Shown: piece after piece, positions 51,601-64,000 of the stretch
Position numbering within the stretch: position 1 is the stretch's first letter
How the letters are laid out: each line of letters opens with the position of its first letter
Assembly: GCF_008831285.2 (NCBI RefSeq)
Contig: NC_045138.2
Location: forward strand, 33,451,934-33,515,933
Direction: 5' to 3'
DNA length: 64,000 nucleotides
Origin: Nymphaea colorata
Lineage: Eukaryota; Streptophyta; Magnoliopsida; Nymphaeales; Nymphaeaceae
The notes under the pieces: generated by a model
Seen by the model: only the letters and a program-made list of their open reading frames with translations
Told to the model about the DNA's origin: nothing
Databases searched by the model: none
Translations under genes and position numbers: made by a program

Positions 51601-54600
51601 TGCAATGATTTATCAGGAAAATATCTTAGGAGAGAAGCCATAATGCCTTTTAAAATATTGGCAGGTAGCAAAATGAGAGTTGAGAGATGGGCTCGGGGCT
51701 TGTGTGGTCGTTCCTCTGGGTCAGTAATCGAGAGTACCGGGTGGGCATAAAGGTGATTTATGTCTATACCGCGAAGATGAAGACTTATGAACTTTTGACA
51801 TGTTGAAAACCCGCAAGGTGAAACGGGTTGGATACATGAAAAAGCTACACATAACCACTAAAATGGTGGAGTTCCGTAGTAGCCTTTGGGGTGGTGAGGG
51901 ATTCCCTCAAAGGTGAAGGTCGGCCTAAAGAAAAAAATCAAAAGCAAAAAAAAAAAAAAAGAAGCGGCAAATAGCCGATTGCAAAAAAAAAAAAAAAAGA
52001 AGAGGAAAAAAAGCAAGAAAAACAAAAAGGTGCCTGTCAAGGTATGAATGGCATGAAGGCTGAACTCCTAGGAATTGAATGTGAGTTTTTTGTGGATGCA
52101 CGAGTCTTGAGTCAATAGCCATTCCTCTTTTTGACTTTCTAAGATGTTGAGGATGATTCTTTTATGTTCATATTTTGAAAATTTAAAGATTTTCCTTTCT
52201 AGAGATTCAACAACATTGATGTGAAATGAATCCTAATGCTTGTACAATATTGAGGGTAAATGAAGGACATATCATTCGCACAATGAGCACTCAGAGCTTA
52301 TGATTTAAATCAATGATTTATGAGCTATTTCAAAATAAAAACTTGACATCTTTTGTTATGTTTCCTAGCTTCTTGGACCTGTGAGGAACTCCCAACCCCA
52401 CTTTGTTCTTCAATGATGTCGTTTTCTTGTTACCAAAATGGCTACCCATCAAACATATTTCACTCATATCGAGTGTAATGAATTTCCTATAGTGTGTTTG
52501 CAGTGTAAACAATTGTTTGTTTGTGTTTTTTGTTTATTGGCTTGTCATAATTTGGTAGGAAACCAACTCTATGCCTGTACATTTGAGAGCTTGAAAACCA
52601 CTCCCAGAACACCTGAAATCTCCGCAGAGATGGTGTTGTTGTTGTTGTAAACTTCTATTTCCAAAATTGCTGATGTTTAGGTGACTTTAACCTTTGATAA
52701 TTGATTTGTTTTGCTTCCCAAGACCCGTTATCCCTTGGGTTTAGCTTATTTGATTGCAGGGAATCTGATTTGACCCAGTGATTGCAAATTTATATTGAAA
52801 ACAAAGAATTTTTGCTATAAATTTGTGAGAAAATTACATATATGTGTAGAAATTAGATTGCTTGCAGCAACCTGACAAGTTTCTAGTAATCAATTGTTTG
52901 GCATCTAGAGAATCATGCATTTTTGAGTCCATCTTAGTATCTATTTGTTCCCCATATTCGATACGAACTTGCCACTTATTGGACTTTGGTTATAAATTTA
53001 AAATTTGGTGTATGGCTTTCACTGGTTTTTATCAAAAATATCATTTCAAAGAGATTTAACATAAAAGCCACACCAGATTTTTGTTGACATTCCCAGAGCA
53101 TGGAGAAAGTATACCAAAATTACTTCTATTGCCTCTTAGTTTGAATCTGCAACATTGTTTAGTATTCAAGCGGAATCTTTCTCATTAACCTTGTAAGCCA
53201 TTAGTGGAAATGTTTGTACACTTTGTACTATTGCCTGCTTTGTTGATTTGGTTTTTCCTTTTTTTTTTGTGCGTGTGGGAGAGAGGGGGATTTTGTATCT
53301 GGTAGTTAATATGCATAGGGTTCAACTTAGTTTGTGAATGTAGGATTCTTTCTTCATTTTCTTGGTGTGTTTTTATTCCAACTTTTTTGGCTTGAATTGT
53401 TGAATTATCGAGCTTAAAGTGCAAGGAGAGATTAGACAGGTAGGGATAGAGTAGAAGTCTACTTGTGTTTGATGGTTTAATTGAGTGTTTCTTTCTTGAT
53501 TTTATTGCGGCTCAGCAATGATGGTTTGTGGAAGAACAAGATCTTGCAAAGCTGGGATCCTAAAATTACTTGCTTGAAAAAGAAAAAGCGAACTTTTTTC
53601 ATATCTTACTCTAAATGAGAGAAAGAAGGGTCACACTGTTTGTGAATAATGTGTTATTTACTAAACTTGCGTAGATAGTGAATAATGGGTGGCTTTTTTC
53701 CTTAGAATTAGTGTGATCGTTTTGCAGTTACAGTGGGGCTATATGTTGATCAAGCATCGAGAAATTTTCAAGACAGCTTCAGTGTATAGTAGTCAACTTT
53801 GCGTCCTAACTGAATTTGACATGTTTACCCTCCTCCTCATCCTAATTCTTCAGGCACCTTAGTCACAGCAGCAAGTTCAACAGTCCCTACGTTAAGATGC
53901 CTAAGGAGGTATTTCACTTGGCTGGATCTTTGGAGCTGAGCCCTGACTGCCAGGGAATTTTAGTTTATCAAAGGGTTTCTCTATATGTATCTGTAGTGCA
54001 TTTGGAAGAACCGAAAATTAGATGGTTTAAGTAGTTTGTCTCTTGACCAAGGTGGCAGCAGTCTATTGATGCTGTAATGGTTTGATTTGGCCCTTCAACT
54101 TAGATTATAATATTGAGCTATCTAAAGTTAAGCAGAAAGGATGTCTTAAGAGGCGAGCGATGGTGACATGTTAAAGCTCTCATAGGTTCCTTTTGTAGGA
54201 GGCGTACCTGATGAAATTCACATTGAAGTACAGGCGGCTCAGCCACAATTGTTGTTGGCCTTTTCAACGGGACAGAGTTGGGAGTTTTTCTAGAACTTGT
54301 TGAACAGCTTGGAAATTCTTTGGTGTTGCGAGGCTGCTGGGCGTTTAATTGTCAAAGTGTTAATCATTGGGTATAAAATTGGAAGGGATCACCAAGAGAC
54401 TGATTTTGGCATTGGGTATAAAATTGGATGGCATCCCCAAGTGACTGATCTAGTAGTGATTTTATATATGGTGGACGACCTCAAGTGGAAACCACCACAA
54501 ACATTGAGAGTCTGGCCCTCTGGCGAGAGAGGACCCTAATTGGGGATTAGGGCTGAGCGTGCGGGCAATATTGGGTTGGAATGGGTGAGTTAACAAACAT

Positions 54601-55137
54601 ACCAGAGGAGTGTTGATCGATTCCAGCCAAAAGGTAGCCGGTCTCAGTTGATCATCCAGGTGCCCAGGTGCCGCTTCAGCCATAAGAAATTCCTCATGGC
54701 TATTTGCTACTGCAAATTGGGACTGAGCTGTATGGCCATGCCCTCGCGTTTGTTTTGGGCTATGGCTCCGGTAGCTCTTCCTCTTCCTCTTCCTGGTCCG
54801 GGAGCGTTATGAGATTGCCGATGTTGGCTGAAGAGTTTCGAAGGCTAGACAATGGCAATTGGTGGTTGGTGTGGTATCATAATTATAACCTAAAACACAT
54901 GATATGGCTCTGTATCGTATGGCTCTGTATCATACGGCTCCGTGTATGCTACTACGTACAACACTAGTTTTAGGGAGAGTTGGAAGCCGACTGCAATTCC
55001 CCAGACGTTGCTGGGCCCGGGTGCTGCCAAACCCTACCATACAAGTGAGCAGCAGTCCCTTACCAGCAGCAAACTGCAAACCTTCCACCACCGCTTAGTA
55101 TCGAAGATCAGTGCCTGCCTCAGTGACTGCATCTCCT
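48600..55137. other. Long stretch without a confident gene
   Basis: 49270-49630 is GC-rich, has long overlapping plus-strand frames and CTCTCT-rich text, and ends AG|GT at 49621. It may be the 5' exon of a plus-strand gene, but no conserved family is visible. A possible exon at 53853-53911 (HLSHSSKFNSPYVKMPKE, AG/GT bounded) does not fit the phase of the first. 51640-52010 includes two long A runs. 54366-54451 holds two ~46-bp tandem copies (ATTGGGTATAAAATTGGA). Confidence 0.35.
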
Positions 55138-55183
55138 GGCTCAACGGAAGGCTCTTCTCTGGCTCAACGGAAGGCTCTTCTCA
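55138..55183. repeat. 23-bp tandem duplication at the truncated end of the ABC transporter relic
   Basis: GGCTCAACGGAAGGCTCTTC occurs twice head to tail, directly where similarity to PDR transporters ends. Confidence 0.85.
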
Positions 55184-55187
55184 GACA

Positions 55188-57919
55188 GCAAATAGACAAA
55201 CGAGTTCCTCCTCACTAATAACATCTCCCTACTCATGCAAGCCTTCAAAAGCTCCCATTTGGTTAGGGAGTAAATGCTGAAGGAGACAGCATCTTTATGG
55301 CTTTGAGACTCATCAAGTGGTTCCAGAAGTTCCATTAATAGTTTTTGACCAACATCTGATGCTTTAAATTTCTTCACGAACTGATCTATAGATACATATG
55401 CATACGGTTCTGATCGGTACCAATACTGTGCTTGATCCTTTCTAGATATTACCTAAAAGTTTTCCAGAAAAGTTGCAGTTAGACTCATGAACAAGCACCG
55501 ACAATAACATCATTTGGCATAACAGGAAAAAGATAACTATATTCTGCAATGCAGGTTGGCTGCAAGGGTTGCCAATAAGCCTTTGTCTGCAACATGTCAC
55601 CTTCTAAGAATTTTGGTAGTATCATTTCAAGATTTATAATCTGTTATCACTTCTAAAGGAAAACCTGTTATAGTAAGAATGCCTTGTATTCTTCAAGTAA
55701 AACTAACAGATGCCTTTGCTTTTATAAATGACTCCATATCATTGCTAATCTCTCTCTATGACTCATATGTGGAACAACTACTATGTAAATATATTAAGAG
55801 CTAGTAACTGCAGACAAGTCACAAAAGTTTAAAACATCAACCCTCAACAAAGAAATGAGGCATTACTTATGTGCATATTTTAAAGGAGGGTGGAGGGAGG
55901 GACAGGTCTCAATTGCAAGTTGAAGGAGATGAACCCAGTATATACCTCTTGAAGGAAATCAGCAGCACCCTTCCTTTCTGGGCACTTGAAACCACAATCC
56001 TCAAAGAACTGAAGAGCATGGACAGAGGACCATGGTAAACAATCTTGCCCCCTGCCATCAATATGAGATCATCAAAGAGGTCAAATGTCTCTGGTGCTGG
56101 TTGGAGCAGAGATATCAACACCGTGGCATCTGTGATGTGTACAAATTGTTGAAGACATGTGACTTTCTGATATGTAGTTGAACTATCCAATCCAGTTGAT
56201 ATCTCATCCATGAAAAGAGTCTTTGTGGGCCCCACAATCATCTCCCCTGGTAAATAGACCAAGACAAAATCAATTGGGCAAATTGTGCAACTCTTCTAGA
56301 CTGCTAATCAGTTATCACTTCTAAAGGGAAACTTGTTTCAGCATGAGTTCAATACCCATATTTGAAGTCGAAGTCAGTGTTTCAAGATAAAACCTATCAA
56401 AACCATTAAAACTTCAAAGCAATCACAAACAATTCCCAAGATCAGACCAGGAGGTAGAAACGATGAGTTTCCACATATATATGGTTTGCATATTGCCAAG
56501 CCTACCCAATTCTAGCAATGTGCAAAGCTTCAGTCCAGAAAGATCAGTAGGAAGTGAAGTGGTTTATGGTAGCCACCTATTAATTTGTGAAGCTACAAAC
56601 TTGTGTGAGATAAGCCAGGAACTATCAGTATATTTTGAAGCATAACAAGCAAATTCACAATAGTGACCTCAACAGTATGCCTCACTTCACCTGTGGTTAA
56701 CCTTTTTTTCTGTCCACCAGAGATGCCGATTCTCATGGCATTGCCCACAATAGTGTCAGAGCATATGTCTAATCCAAGAATCTGCGTCAATAATTTAAAT
56801 ATCAGCACCCAAAAGCCATGCAGGTTTATCATTCAAGTTTCAACTGAAGGGAGGGCGGGTGCCATAGATTCCATAAAACCCCTAGATTGTAACTCATGAC
56901 TTATATTTTGATGAACCACTTAGATCTGGAGAGTGTCCAATTTTTTTGTGATTGATATATCTGTAGAGCTCCTAGGACTAGGCACTAGGAAAATGGCCCT
57001 TGCAGTAGACCAGCAGAAATTTTCTTCTCTTACCAAACAGGGTAATGCTTTACATGGTGCTCTTAACTCATCCAAGAAGAGAAAAATGTTGAACCTAGTA
57101 CCTACACTATGAATATTTGTCCAGTGGAGAGGTTCAGAGTCCATGAGGTACGGGAAAATTATGGTTCAGACTCTCGAGTTTGTTCAGATTTTCACTTTCT
57201 CGTGCACTGATAGGTCTTTATAAGGGGAGCATGATGTGAATGACAAAGTATGAACAAAAGTCAGAACCATACCTTCAAAATGTAATCCGTTTGAAGACTT
57301 CTCTTCAATCCCGCAATTGATGTAGCCTGATAGGATCATTTTCTTGTCATTAACCAGAAGGATAAGACAACAAAGATGTAAAAATAACTCACTCTAAACC
57401 AAACACGCAAAGGGAAATCGGACACACATATTTTACCTTCATATAAATGTCTATATCATGATCTGGCATGATTCCAGCTTCTTTTTCTTTCTTATTCAGT
57501 TCCATCATCATCTCTTCATGTTCAAAAGCACTAATCAGCAAATTTGTAATTCAAGTGCACACAATTAGTTGCATAGGAGCATGATAAAATTACCAGTTTT
57601 TTTTCCCACACCCTGGCACCTGGCAGAAAAATCAAGGGTTTCTCTCACTGTCATTTCTGGGATGTGAAGGTCGTATTGACTTATGTAAGCAGATGTCTTT
57701 TGTGGAACAAATTCATTTAACTTATACTCGTTGTATGAAATCTCACCAATCAACTACAAGCTAGAACATTTTTCAGTCCATTAGTGGGTTTAGAATTAGT
57801 AGATACTACACAAATAGGGAATCAAAAAGCAAGGAGAGACCTGTAGCGATTTATCTAACTTTCCTGCAAGCAGCAAGGTGGTCTTTCCACAGCCAGGCGG
57901 GCCCATGAGAAGTGTTAGT
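55188..57919 (-). pseudogene. PDR-type ABCG transporter pseudogene (first nucleotide-binding domain only)
   Basis: Minus-strand exons at 57919-57841 (Walker [10 protein letters not shown]), 57753-57594 ([19 protein letters not shown]), 57532-57437, 57326-57273 (SLQTDYILK), 56781-56691 (ABC signature GISGGQKKR), 56246-55946 (Walker [15 protein letters not shown]) and 55452 to about 55188 (RKDQAQYW, NSFVYLL). This order is that of full-size plant PDR transporters, which export metabolites at the plasma membrane. Damage: the Walker B exon is 301 bp, one base short, shifting the frame after YHGP; two residues are missing after Walker A; an eight-A run precedes a phase mismatch at the second/third exon join. 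The N-terminus, both membrane domains and the second NBD are absent. Confidence 0.88.
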
Positions 57920-59370
57920 CTGCGCATAAAACGAGAAGTACAAAAGAATTTAGAGATAACATGACAGATTAAAAGCCAATCTCCCCGAAAATGGTCAGGT
58001 GACCTCATATTTTATGGCATTAAAAGCAATCAAAGTCTTGTTTGAAGGTTGCAATATCTCACGTTCACCTGGTCAGACATTTGCTATAGTGTCAATTTTG
58101 CATCCCAATATATGCAGCCTGCTCCAACTATAAATGCAGTTGGTGAAGCCGATTCTCCTCCACAATAAGGGCACCTTATCTTACTGCATTCGATTTATCT
58201 CCAATAAACCCCCTCAGGTGCTCCTCCACTCTTCGAAATGCCACAGGATATTGTGTCCGTTTTAGAGGAAATTGTGCTTTGTAGACCACTAACGAGCAAT
58301 GCACGTTTAACCCCTCCAGCTCAAAAGCCAAATGTTGAACCCTATCATCTACCACTGTTCAAATCTCCTAGGTTGCTTTTATTCACTGCGTCCTTGGAAT
58401 TTATATTGATCAGCCCCCCACTCCTTATTGTGATAATATGTCAGCATTCTACGTGTCGGCTAACCCTATTTGTAACAATTGACCTAAACCTATATAAATT
58501 GATTATCATCTTATCCATGAAGGTTGCGCAAGCAACTTATCACTTGATACATTTTATGTGTTGTTCAAGTTGATGTCCCTAAACTGCTCACAAAAACTCG
58601 TCTTTGTTGATCTTGAAATCAAATATGGTTTATGCTCTCATTCACCAGCAGTTCTGTAGGGTGGAACAACAATATCACCATCACAAATCGTAATAGCCAT
58701 CCGTCTCACGTTGGTGATGGCAAAAATCACGCTGATGGCAACAACGTTGGTGAAGATATAGATGAACAGAAGAAAGAAGGATATTAGACAGTTTGCGAAG
58801 AACATGCTGATAACAAGCCAAAAAGAGAAGAACCAGTTGTTCAGGCTAATTCTATGAAGGATAATTATCCACCAAAGAGGCATAAGTCGAGATATAAGGA
58901 AATATACAAGGAAAGAACGTCATCTTGTAAAGGAAGATGCAATTGGTATTATAACTGATATTGCTGCCATATATGTGTGTTTTCAATGCTGATTGAAAAT
59001 AAGAAAAACATGTTGCCTTTCTCCATGAAGGTGGCTCAGATCGGCTGAACCACACACATATAATAAATATAACATGAGAACCTTAATTTTGGCGAAACCT
59101 TGTGCGAAACATGAAATGCGTTTCATGGAAGGGTTTCATCAGTGGAATAAGAATCGGGTGTAGACCAGCCGTGACAAAGGCCGTTACCAAGCCATTTGTG
59201 TTTGCACGGTGATCTGTGCTCCTTGCCACGCTTACGGTCACTGATCGGGAAAAGAAAAGGGACCAACAACAAATGGAACCTCGGCGAAGTGTCGGCTAAT
59301 TCTTCGCCGTCCGGCTTGTCCAATTTTCCCATCACGGCTCCAAATTCCGGTGATCATGTAATATTTTTAC
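57920..59370. other. Intergenic, no gene recognised
   Basis: No N-terminal PDR exons were found upstream of the Walker A exon. Short frames only. Confidence 0.4.
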
Positions 59371-59376
59371 ACTTAT

Positions 59377-59860
59377 ATAAAGCAAAAATGAGGAAATTAA
59401 CGGCATCTCGGTCGAGTCCTGTCCATCTTGACGGAACGATGGATCTGCCCGTCAAAAGATGGAGCTCTGTTTCCGGCTTCGCGCACATTGCACGGTTAGT
59501 TCTAAAGCAAATATCAGGTTACTAATGCCAGATCTCGCCGAGTTTCTGTCCATCTTTCGATGGAGTCCTTTTTCTGCCATCGCGGATCATGTTTCCAGAG
59601 ATCTTGGGCGGTATTCCACCCTCCTGCCTAAAGCAAGAATCAAGAAGCCGACGGCCGATCCCACCGAGTGTGCCTTTCCATCATCCGTCGGAATGCTATG
59701 GATTCGGTCGATTTTGCGGCGACGCTCCACCTTCTTGTATAAGCAAGTAACAGGAAACTAATGACCGCTAAGCGCCTTTTTCTGTTGCATCATGAGAAGG
59801 AATTCGATTTCCTTGTCGCGATCGCCGGATCCTGTTGATCTCACGTCGAAGTCCCTTCTT
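59377..59860. repeat. Degenerate ~125-bp tandem repeats, GC-rich
   Basis: A landmark resembling TAAAGCAA(A)AATCAGGAAACTAATG recurs near 59377, 59502, 59628 and 59740, followed each time by GCC..TC(G/C)CCGAGT...TCCATC-like text. Strongly diverged. Confidence 0.5.
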
Positions 59861-60529
59861 CTCGGAAGCAGAATGCGACAAGTCTTTGTAAATTCTCTCA
59901 TGTTGCATGACCCAAAGAACTCTCAGGACTTTTGAAATTTCATCGACACGGAGGCCCGGGACATCCCGTTCGCCGGACTAATTGCTCCTCGCCCTTGGCC
60001 TTCGTCGGGAACTCCTCCCTCCCGCCAAGAAATCGCCACTGAGTAGTCATCGACGGCCGCCAGACTATGGCCAATGCCGAATGATCCGCCGATGAGAAGC
60101 CAGTCCATGACGGTTTCTCTCCGGCGTCTCTGTGTCGACTTGGATTTGGTAGAGACCCCACTGTCGGGTGAAATTTTCGGTCGCCGAATGAGGTTTTGCG
60201 CAATTCCCTTCCCGCCAGTTAGGCGTCTTTCGAACTTTGGCGGGACCGTGGACGATCGTCATGTGATATTTCTTGCGGACGGACATCGTACTGTATACCA
60301 ATCAGATCCAGATCCGAGACATGACCCGTTTAATGACCTTTTGGCGGGTCGGGTCTGCAACATACGATCAGCCTCAGTGGCTTCTTGGTTTGGGTCGGAC
60401 ATGCCAAGAGATTGAGATCCGAGTGAAGATTCGTTCACGTGAGAAACTGTTTTTTAAATTATAATTGCTGTTCTAACTTCTAAGCGGATCAAATGCCAAA
60501 ACATTTCCGTCTGAACCAAGATTGCTTGA

Positions 60530-61260
60530 ATTTTTAGTTATACCAAGTTTGTCTTTAATCGTTCCGATACTAGTTGCATTAACTATAATTAACTTTTATG
60601 GAATAATTCAAAATTTGTTTTGTGACTTGAAAAACACAATAGATTCCTAATCCAAGATCCAAAGCCATGAAAAGAAACTTAAAATTAAGCAATAAATAAC
60701 TTCACGTGGGCACATCGAACTGATTCGAGCCCGAGTTCGGTCCCTAAAAAAAGGGCAGCGGGTCACTCCGAGTGGGCTCGATAATATTTTTTAATATATA
60801 TTTTATTAATTTATATATAATTATAATATTTATTATGATTAATTATATGTATGTATTATTTTATATTAATACATATATATTTTTAAGTTTAATCGGACCA
60901 AACCAGACCAAGCTCAAGCTTGAGTTTTAAGTGTTGGGCCGTGCTGGGCTAGCCTGACCCAATGCGCAGGCTTAATTAGCACTATTAATGCGACCACATA
61001 AATTGCTAGGTTGCAAATAGTGTCAAGTACAGTATTCAAATTGAATGCATACCTCAAAGCAAAGTAGAAAAGGTACCACCTTGAAATTTTATAACAAAGA
61101 AAGTTTCACTTAAATAGACATTAAAAAAAGACATTTTAGTTTTTTTTATATGCAAACAATACAAAACTAAATAATCATAAGCTGCATGAGAATAAAAAAT
61201 AAACGATCTCAAGTGTTACTATCAATTGTTAAAAAATATATTTGGTTTGGAAATCATTTT
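60530..61260. repeat. Diverged segmental duplicate, copy 1 (partner 62145-62670)
   Basis: Shares AAAATTAAGCAATAAATA, ACTAAATAATCAT and TATCAATTGTTAAA landmarks in the same order with 62145-62670. Copy 1 is split by the element at 60718-60975. Confidence 0.6.
60718..60975. mobile_element. AT-core, GC-ended dispersed element
   Basis: The core (TTATATATAATTATAATATTT...) matches 17722-17987, and GC-rich ends with GGGCC motifs flank it. It is absent from the partner segment near 62360, so it inserted after that duplication. Confidence 0.5.
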
Positions 61261-61611
61261 TTTAATTTTTCTACAGTGGGTCAGGCATCAATTGAAGCAC
61301 TTTCAATTAAACAATCAACTATTGATCTAATTTATTAGCATCAAGAAAAGCATTCTCGCTGAGATTTAACTTACGCTATGGACTACCAATAAATAATTTG
61401 TAATAACAGCGGCACTCTAGGCTTTGCCGGCAACGGGTTGGGTGGCAGGGAAAGGGAGGAGAGGGGTTCATCTTCCCCTTTGAACAAATTGGGGGCGCAT
61501 TGCATGGCATCTTAAAATGGATAACGGAACGAAACTTCTTTTTCTTGAATATTTTCACACTTCAGATTGATAGTAGGTCTCTAGGGGCGCATAAGCCTTT
61601 CGAGTCTCCCG

Positions 61612-61862
61612 AGTGCGTTGAACTGGGTCGGGTCGGGCCAGGTTCGATTAAAATTTTAATTATATTTTTTATAGATATTTCTTATATATATATAATATTA
61701 ATTTTTTTATTAGAAATAAATTTGGTCGGTTGGGTTTGATAAAAATTTTAATTAATTTTGATTATATATATATACATTCTTATAAGTATATATTTTGAAT
61801 TTTTTATTAAAAATAGACCGGGGAGCCAGCCTTGCCCGATGCCCACCCCTACCTTGAATCAA
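61612..61862. mobile_element. Related AT-core element with GCCCGATGCCCACCCCTA end
   Basis: Begins with GGGTCGGGTCGGGCC and ends GCCCGATGCCCACCCCTA. The TAGGGGTGGGC-like end recalls hAT-type non-autonomous elements (inference). Confidence 0.4.
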
Positions 61863-62144
61863 TTAATAAAATAGTTTAGGTAAGATTAGTCATCCCGCTA
61901 AACTAGGTTGAAAACCCAAGAGACATACATTGACTGATGGTCTTGCAAACTTGAGATGATTTTTACAAGCAGCAAGGATAAGCCTTTTACCACATCTTCA
62001 TATAAGTAGTAAAAAAAGAAGATCGACATACATGCTGCCAATATTATTAAAATTCCACTTGGTAACACTTCCACGGTCAAAGTTGGAGAAAGAGTAATTT
62101 GTTGTTAAATTCACTTACTGTGCTAATGGTATGAAGTTATTGTG

Positions 62145-62670
62145 ATTTTTTTAGTTATACTAAAATTGATTTTAATCGTTTACATTACAACACTAGTTTG
62201 CGTTAATTATATTTAACTGTTTTTGGTTCACACAGAATTCGTTTTGTGTCTTAAAAAGTCCATATTGACGTCATTCAAAATTTTCAATAAACTCTAGTTC
62301 CAAGATCCGATGCCATCAAATGTGACATAAAATTAAGCAATAAATAGCTTCACTTGAGTTTACCGATACTTTAAACTCTTAAGTGTCATTATCACTATTA
62401 ATATTAACACACTAATTGTAATTATTCTTTTGGGTTGCAAAAGACGGCGAGCACTGCTTTCAAGCTAAAGGTTGTATTGAAGATTTACTCATCCCTCGAA
62501 GAAAGTCATAACTTTAGAGACAGAAATATTGTCTTGAAGTAAATACGTTAGTAAATATTAAAATTGGTTTTTTTTTCGTATGCAAATAATATATAACTAA
62601 ATAATCATGAGATCCATGGGAATCAAATAAATAACTCAAGTATTACTATTAATTGTTAAAGCTTGGTGGA
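62145..62670. repeat. Diverged segmental duplicate, copy 2
   Basis: Partner of 60530-61260 without the inserted AT-core element. Confidence 0.6.
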
Positions 62671-62739
62671 CCAGCTAGGATTTTCAAGATATAATTTGGC
62701 AAACTCGAAAAAAAAAATACAGTAATTTTTTAAAAAGAG

Positions 62740-62985
62740 AAAACTAAAATGAAGGAAAACAAAATAAGTGAAAAACTAATAATACAAGCATGAAAAACAA
62801 ATAGATTTGAAACAAATAAAAATAAAAAAACAGTTAGGCGTTAAAAACAAAAAAATAAAGAAAATGAAAAAATGTGAAAAAACCGTTTTTTGGCATTAAC
62901 AAAATAGGGCATTTTTTACACGGTCATCTATTTATCACCTTCTTTTTTGCATTTTTTTGGGGAAATGCGTTTTTTTTGTGACAAA
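62740..62985. repeat. A-rich dispersed repeat (partner 48050-48345)
   Basis: Shares TAGATTTG(A/C)AACAAATAAAAA and the closing GCATTTTTTT...GCGTTTT stretch with 48050-48345. Non-coding. Confidence 0.55.
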
Positions 62986-63269
62986 GGTATAAAAATATAG
63001 ATGAGCATAGATTTCACAGTAGCAATGCACCTTAATGGCTTGATAATCCCATGACATCTTTGATGACGCTGATAGTTGCCTCTGGTGGCTTTAGTCCTGC
63101 GAGTCTCACCAAAATCCTACAACTAATTAATGCCCTAAGACGATTACGTTTTTACTTATAAACTGAACCTAATTTCTTGATTGAAACCTGCCAATTACAT
63201 TCGCCAACAAAGATATATTTGATTTGGAAATAATTTTTTGATTTTTCTAAAGTTGAAAATAATTTTTTG

Positions 63270-63845
63270 AAATTTGTGCTCCATTATTTAGATTCTATAT
63301 GAATCCAAATCAACAGTTTTTATATTATTTTAAGTTTATTAAAAATTAGAGAGTCGTAAGAGATTGTCGGATTTTGAATTTTTCTTTTCTGATCACTTTT
63401 AGATTTGAGCCTTTTGGTTTGGTTAGTGGAGTCAGATTTTAAAAACTGACAGAAATCTGATTAATCCACCACTGAAATGGCATAAAGGGTGATAAATAGT
63501 GGACTTCTCAAAGGCATGATGACATTGTCTCATACAGGCTATTTGAGGCTTATGAGAATTCAAGTGCTTCTAGTGAACAATATGCTTGTTGGATTTCCAG
63601 CCATGACGAAAAAGAAAAACAGATAATAAGTTCGCATTTTTGTGATTGTAAGGGTATGCTGGAAGGAGCGCAGGAAGTAGCTGTCAAGATGCTATCAATG
63701 GGATCGAAAGGAGGCACTATGGAGTTCATGAATGAAGTGAGATTAGTAGCAAAGCTTCAACATATAAACCTGGTACAGCTTGTAGGCTGCTTTATTGAAG
63801 AGGAAGAGAAGAGAGGATTTTGGTCTACGAATACATGCCCAACAG
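63270..63845. repeat. Dispersed repeat carrying a kinase exon (copy C, interrupted)
   Basis: Left half of the 19195-20190 repeat, with about 120 bp inserted after position 63322. Similarity stops near 63845, within the kinase fragment. Confidence 0.7.
63653..63845 (+). pseudogene. Receptor-kinase exon 4 fragment (copy C)
   Basis: Reads [35 protein letters not shown], and after a 2-bp shift [11 protein letters not shown]. It has the shortest GAAGA run of the three and the most intact kinase sequence. It ends abruptly before SLDIFLF, where unrelated sequence begins. Confidence 0.8.
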
Positions 63846-64000
63846 AAGAGCTGCGAAGCGAGGATAGTCGCGAGTTTCCTTCTTGTTCATCAATCGGAAA
63901 GAAAGACAAACCGGGCACTACGGTGAGACATGAAAACACCCAATCCCATTCCAACCTCGAACTGTGGAATCGTCTTGCGCCATATGTACTGAGATTGTTC

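Noticed and set aside
51640-52010. Degenerate retroelement in the 49-55 kb stretch
   Set aside because: Two poly-A runs and gene-like text, but no conserved motif that could be named.
55909-56262. Intact ABC transporter exon
   Set aside because: The exon is one base short; after YHGP the conserved [17 protein letters not shown] lies in another frame.

Overview
The window is nuclear DNA from a flowering plant. Evidence: AT-rich sequence with GT-AG introns, plant-only receptor-kinase gene families (LysM ectodomain, S-domain/DUF26-type kinases), a PDR-type ABCG transporter, and abundant plant-style repeats. I cannot name the species from sequence alone. No bacterial operon, rRNA, tRNA or CRISPR locus is visible.

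1-17.5 kb holds the only two genes that I can assemble completely. Both lie on the minus strand in a tandem duplication of about 9 kb. Each has seven exons with matching splice phases and an unbroken reading frame (641 and 635 aa). Each joins three CEBiP/LYM2-like LysM modules (exon 1) to a transmembrane exon and then to a complete RD kinase whose exon pattern (167/211/238/151 bp) is that of S-domain/CRK ('DLSV') kinases, not of the usual LysM-RLKs (CERK1/NFR1/LYK). This looks like a chitin/peptidoglycan-sensor ectodomain fused to a signalling kinase in one chain, and it is the most interesting content of the window. A third, rotted copy lies at 17.7-18.5 kb.

19-48 kb is mostly repeats and receptor-kinase debris. 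A fragment of kinase exon 4 has been spread with its flanks to 19.3, 46.7 and 63.5 kb. A plus-strand kinase pseudogene lies at 36.1-37.3 kb. An S-domain (EGF/PAN-like) exon relic lies at 38.9-39.25 kb and ends in the same splice phase as the LysM exons. Large arrays fill 25.1-31.2 kb (130-bp units in higher-order blocks) and 41.4-45.0 kb (about 550-bp units). LTR-like and CACTA-like pieces lie between them.

48-64 kb: 48.6-55 kb is unresolved, with a GC-rich segment at 49.3-49.6 kb that may be the 5' end of a plus-strand gene. 55.2-57.9 kb is a minus-strand PDR/ABCG transporter pseudogene that keeps only the first nucleotide-binding half and carries a frameshift. The remainder is dispersed repeats.

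Overall picture (inference): a receptor-kinase cluster that has been expanding, shuffling exons and decaying in a repeat-rich region, leaving two intact tandem LysM receptor kinases.
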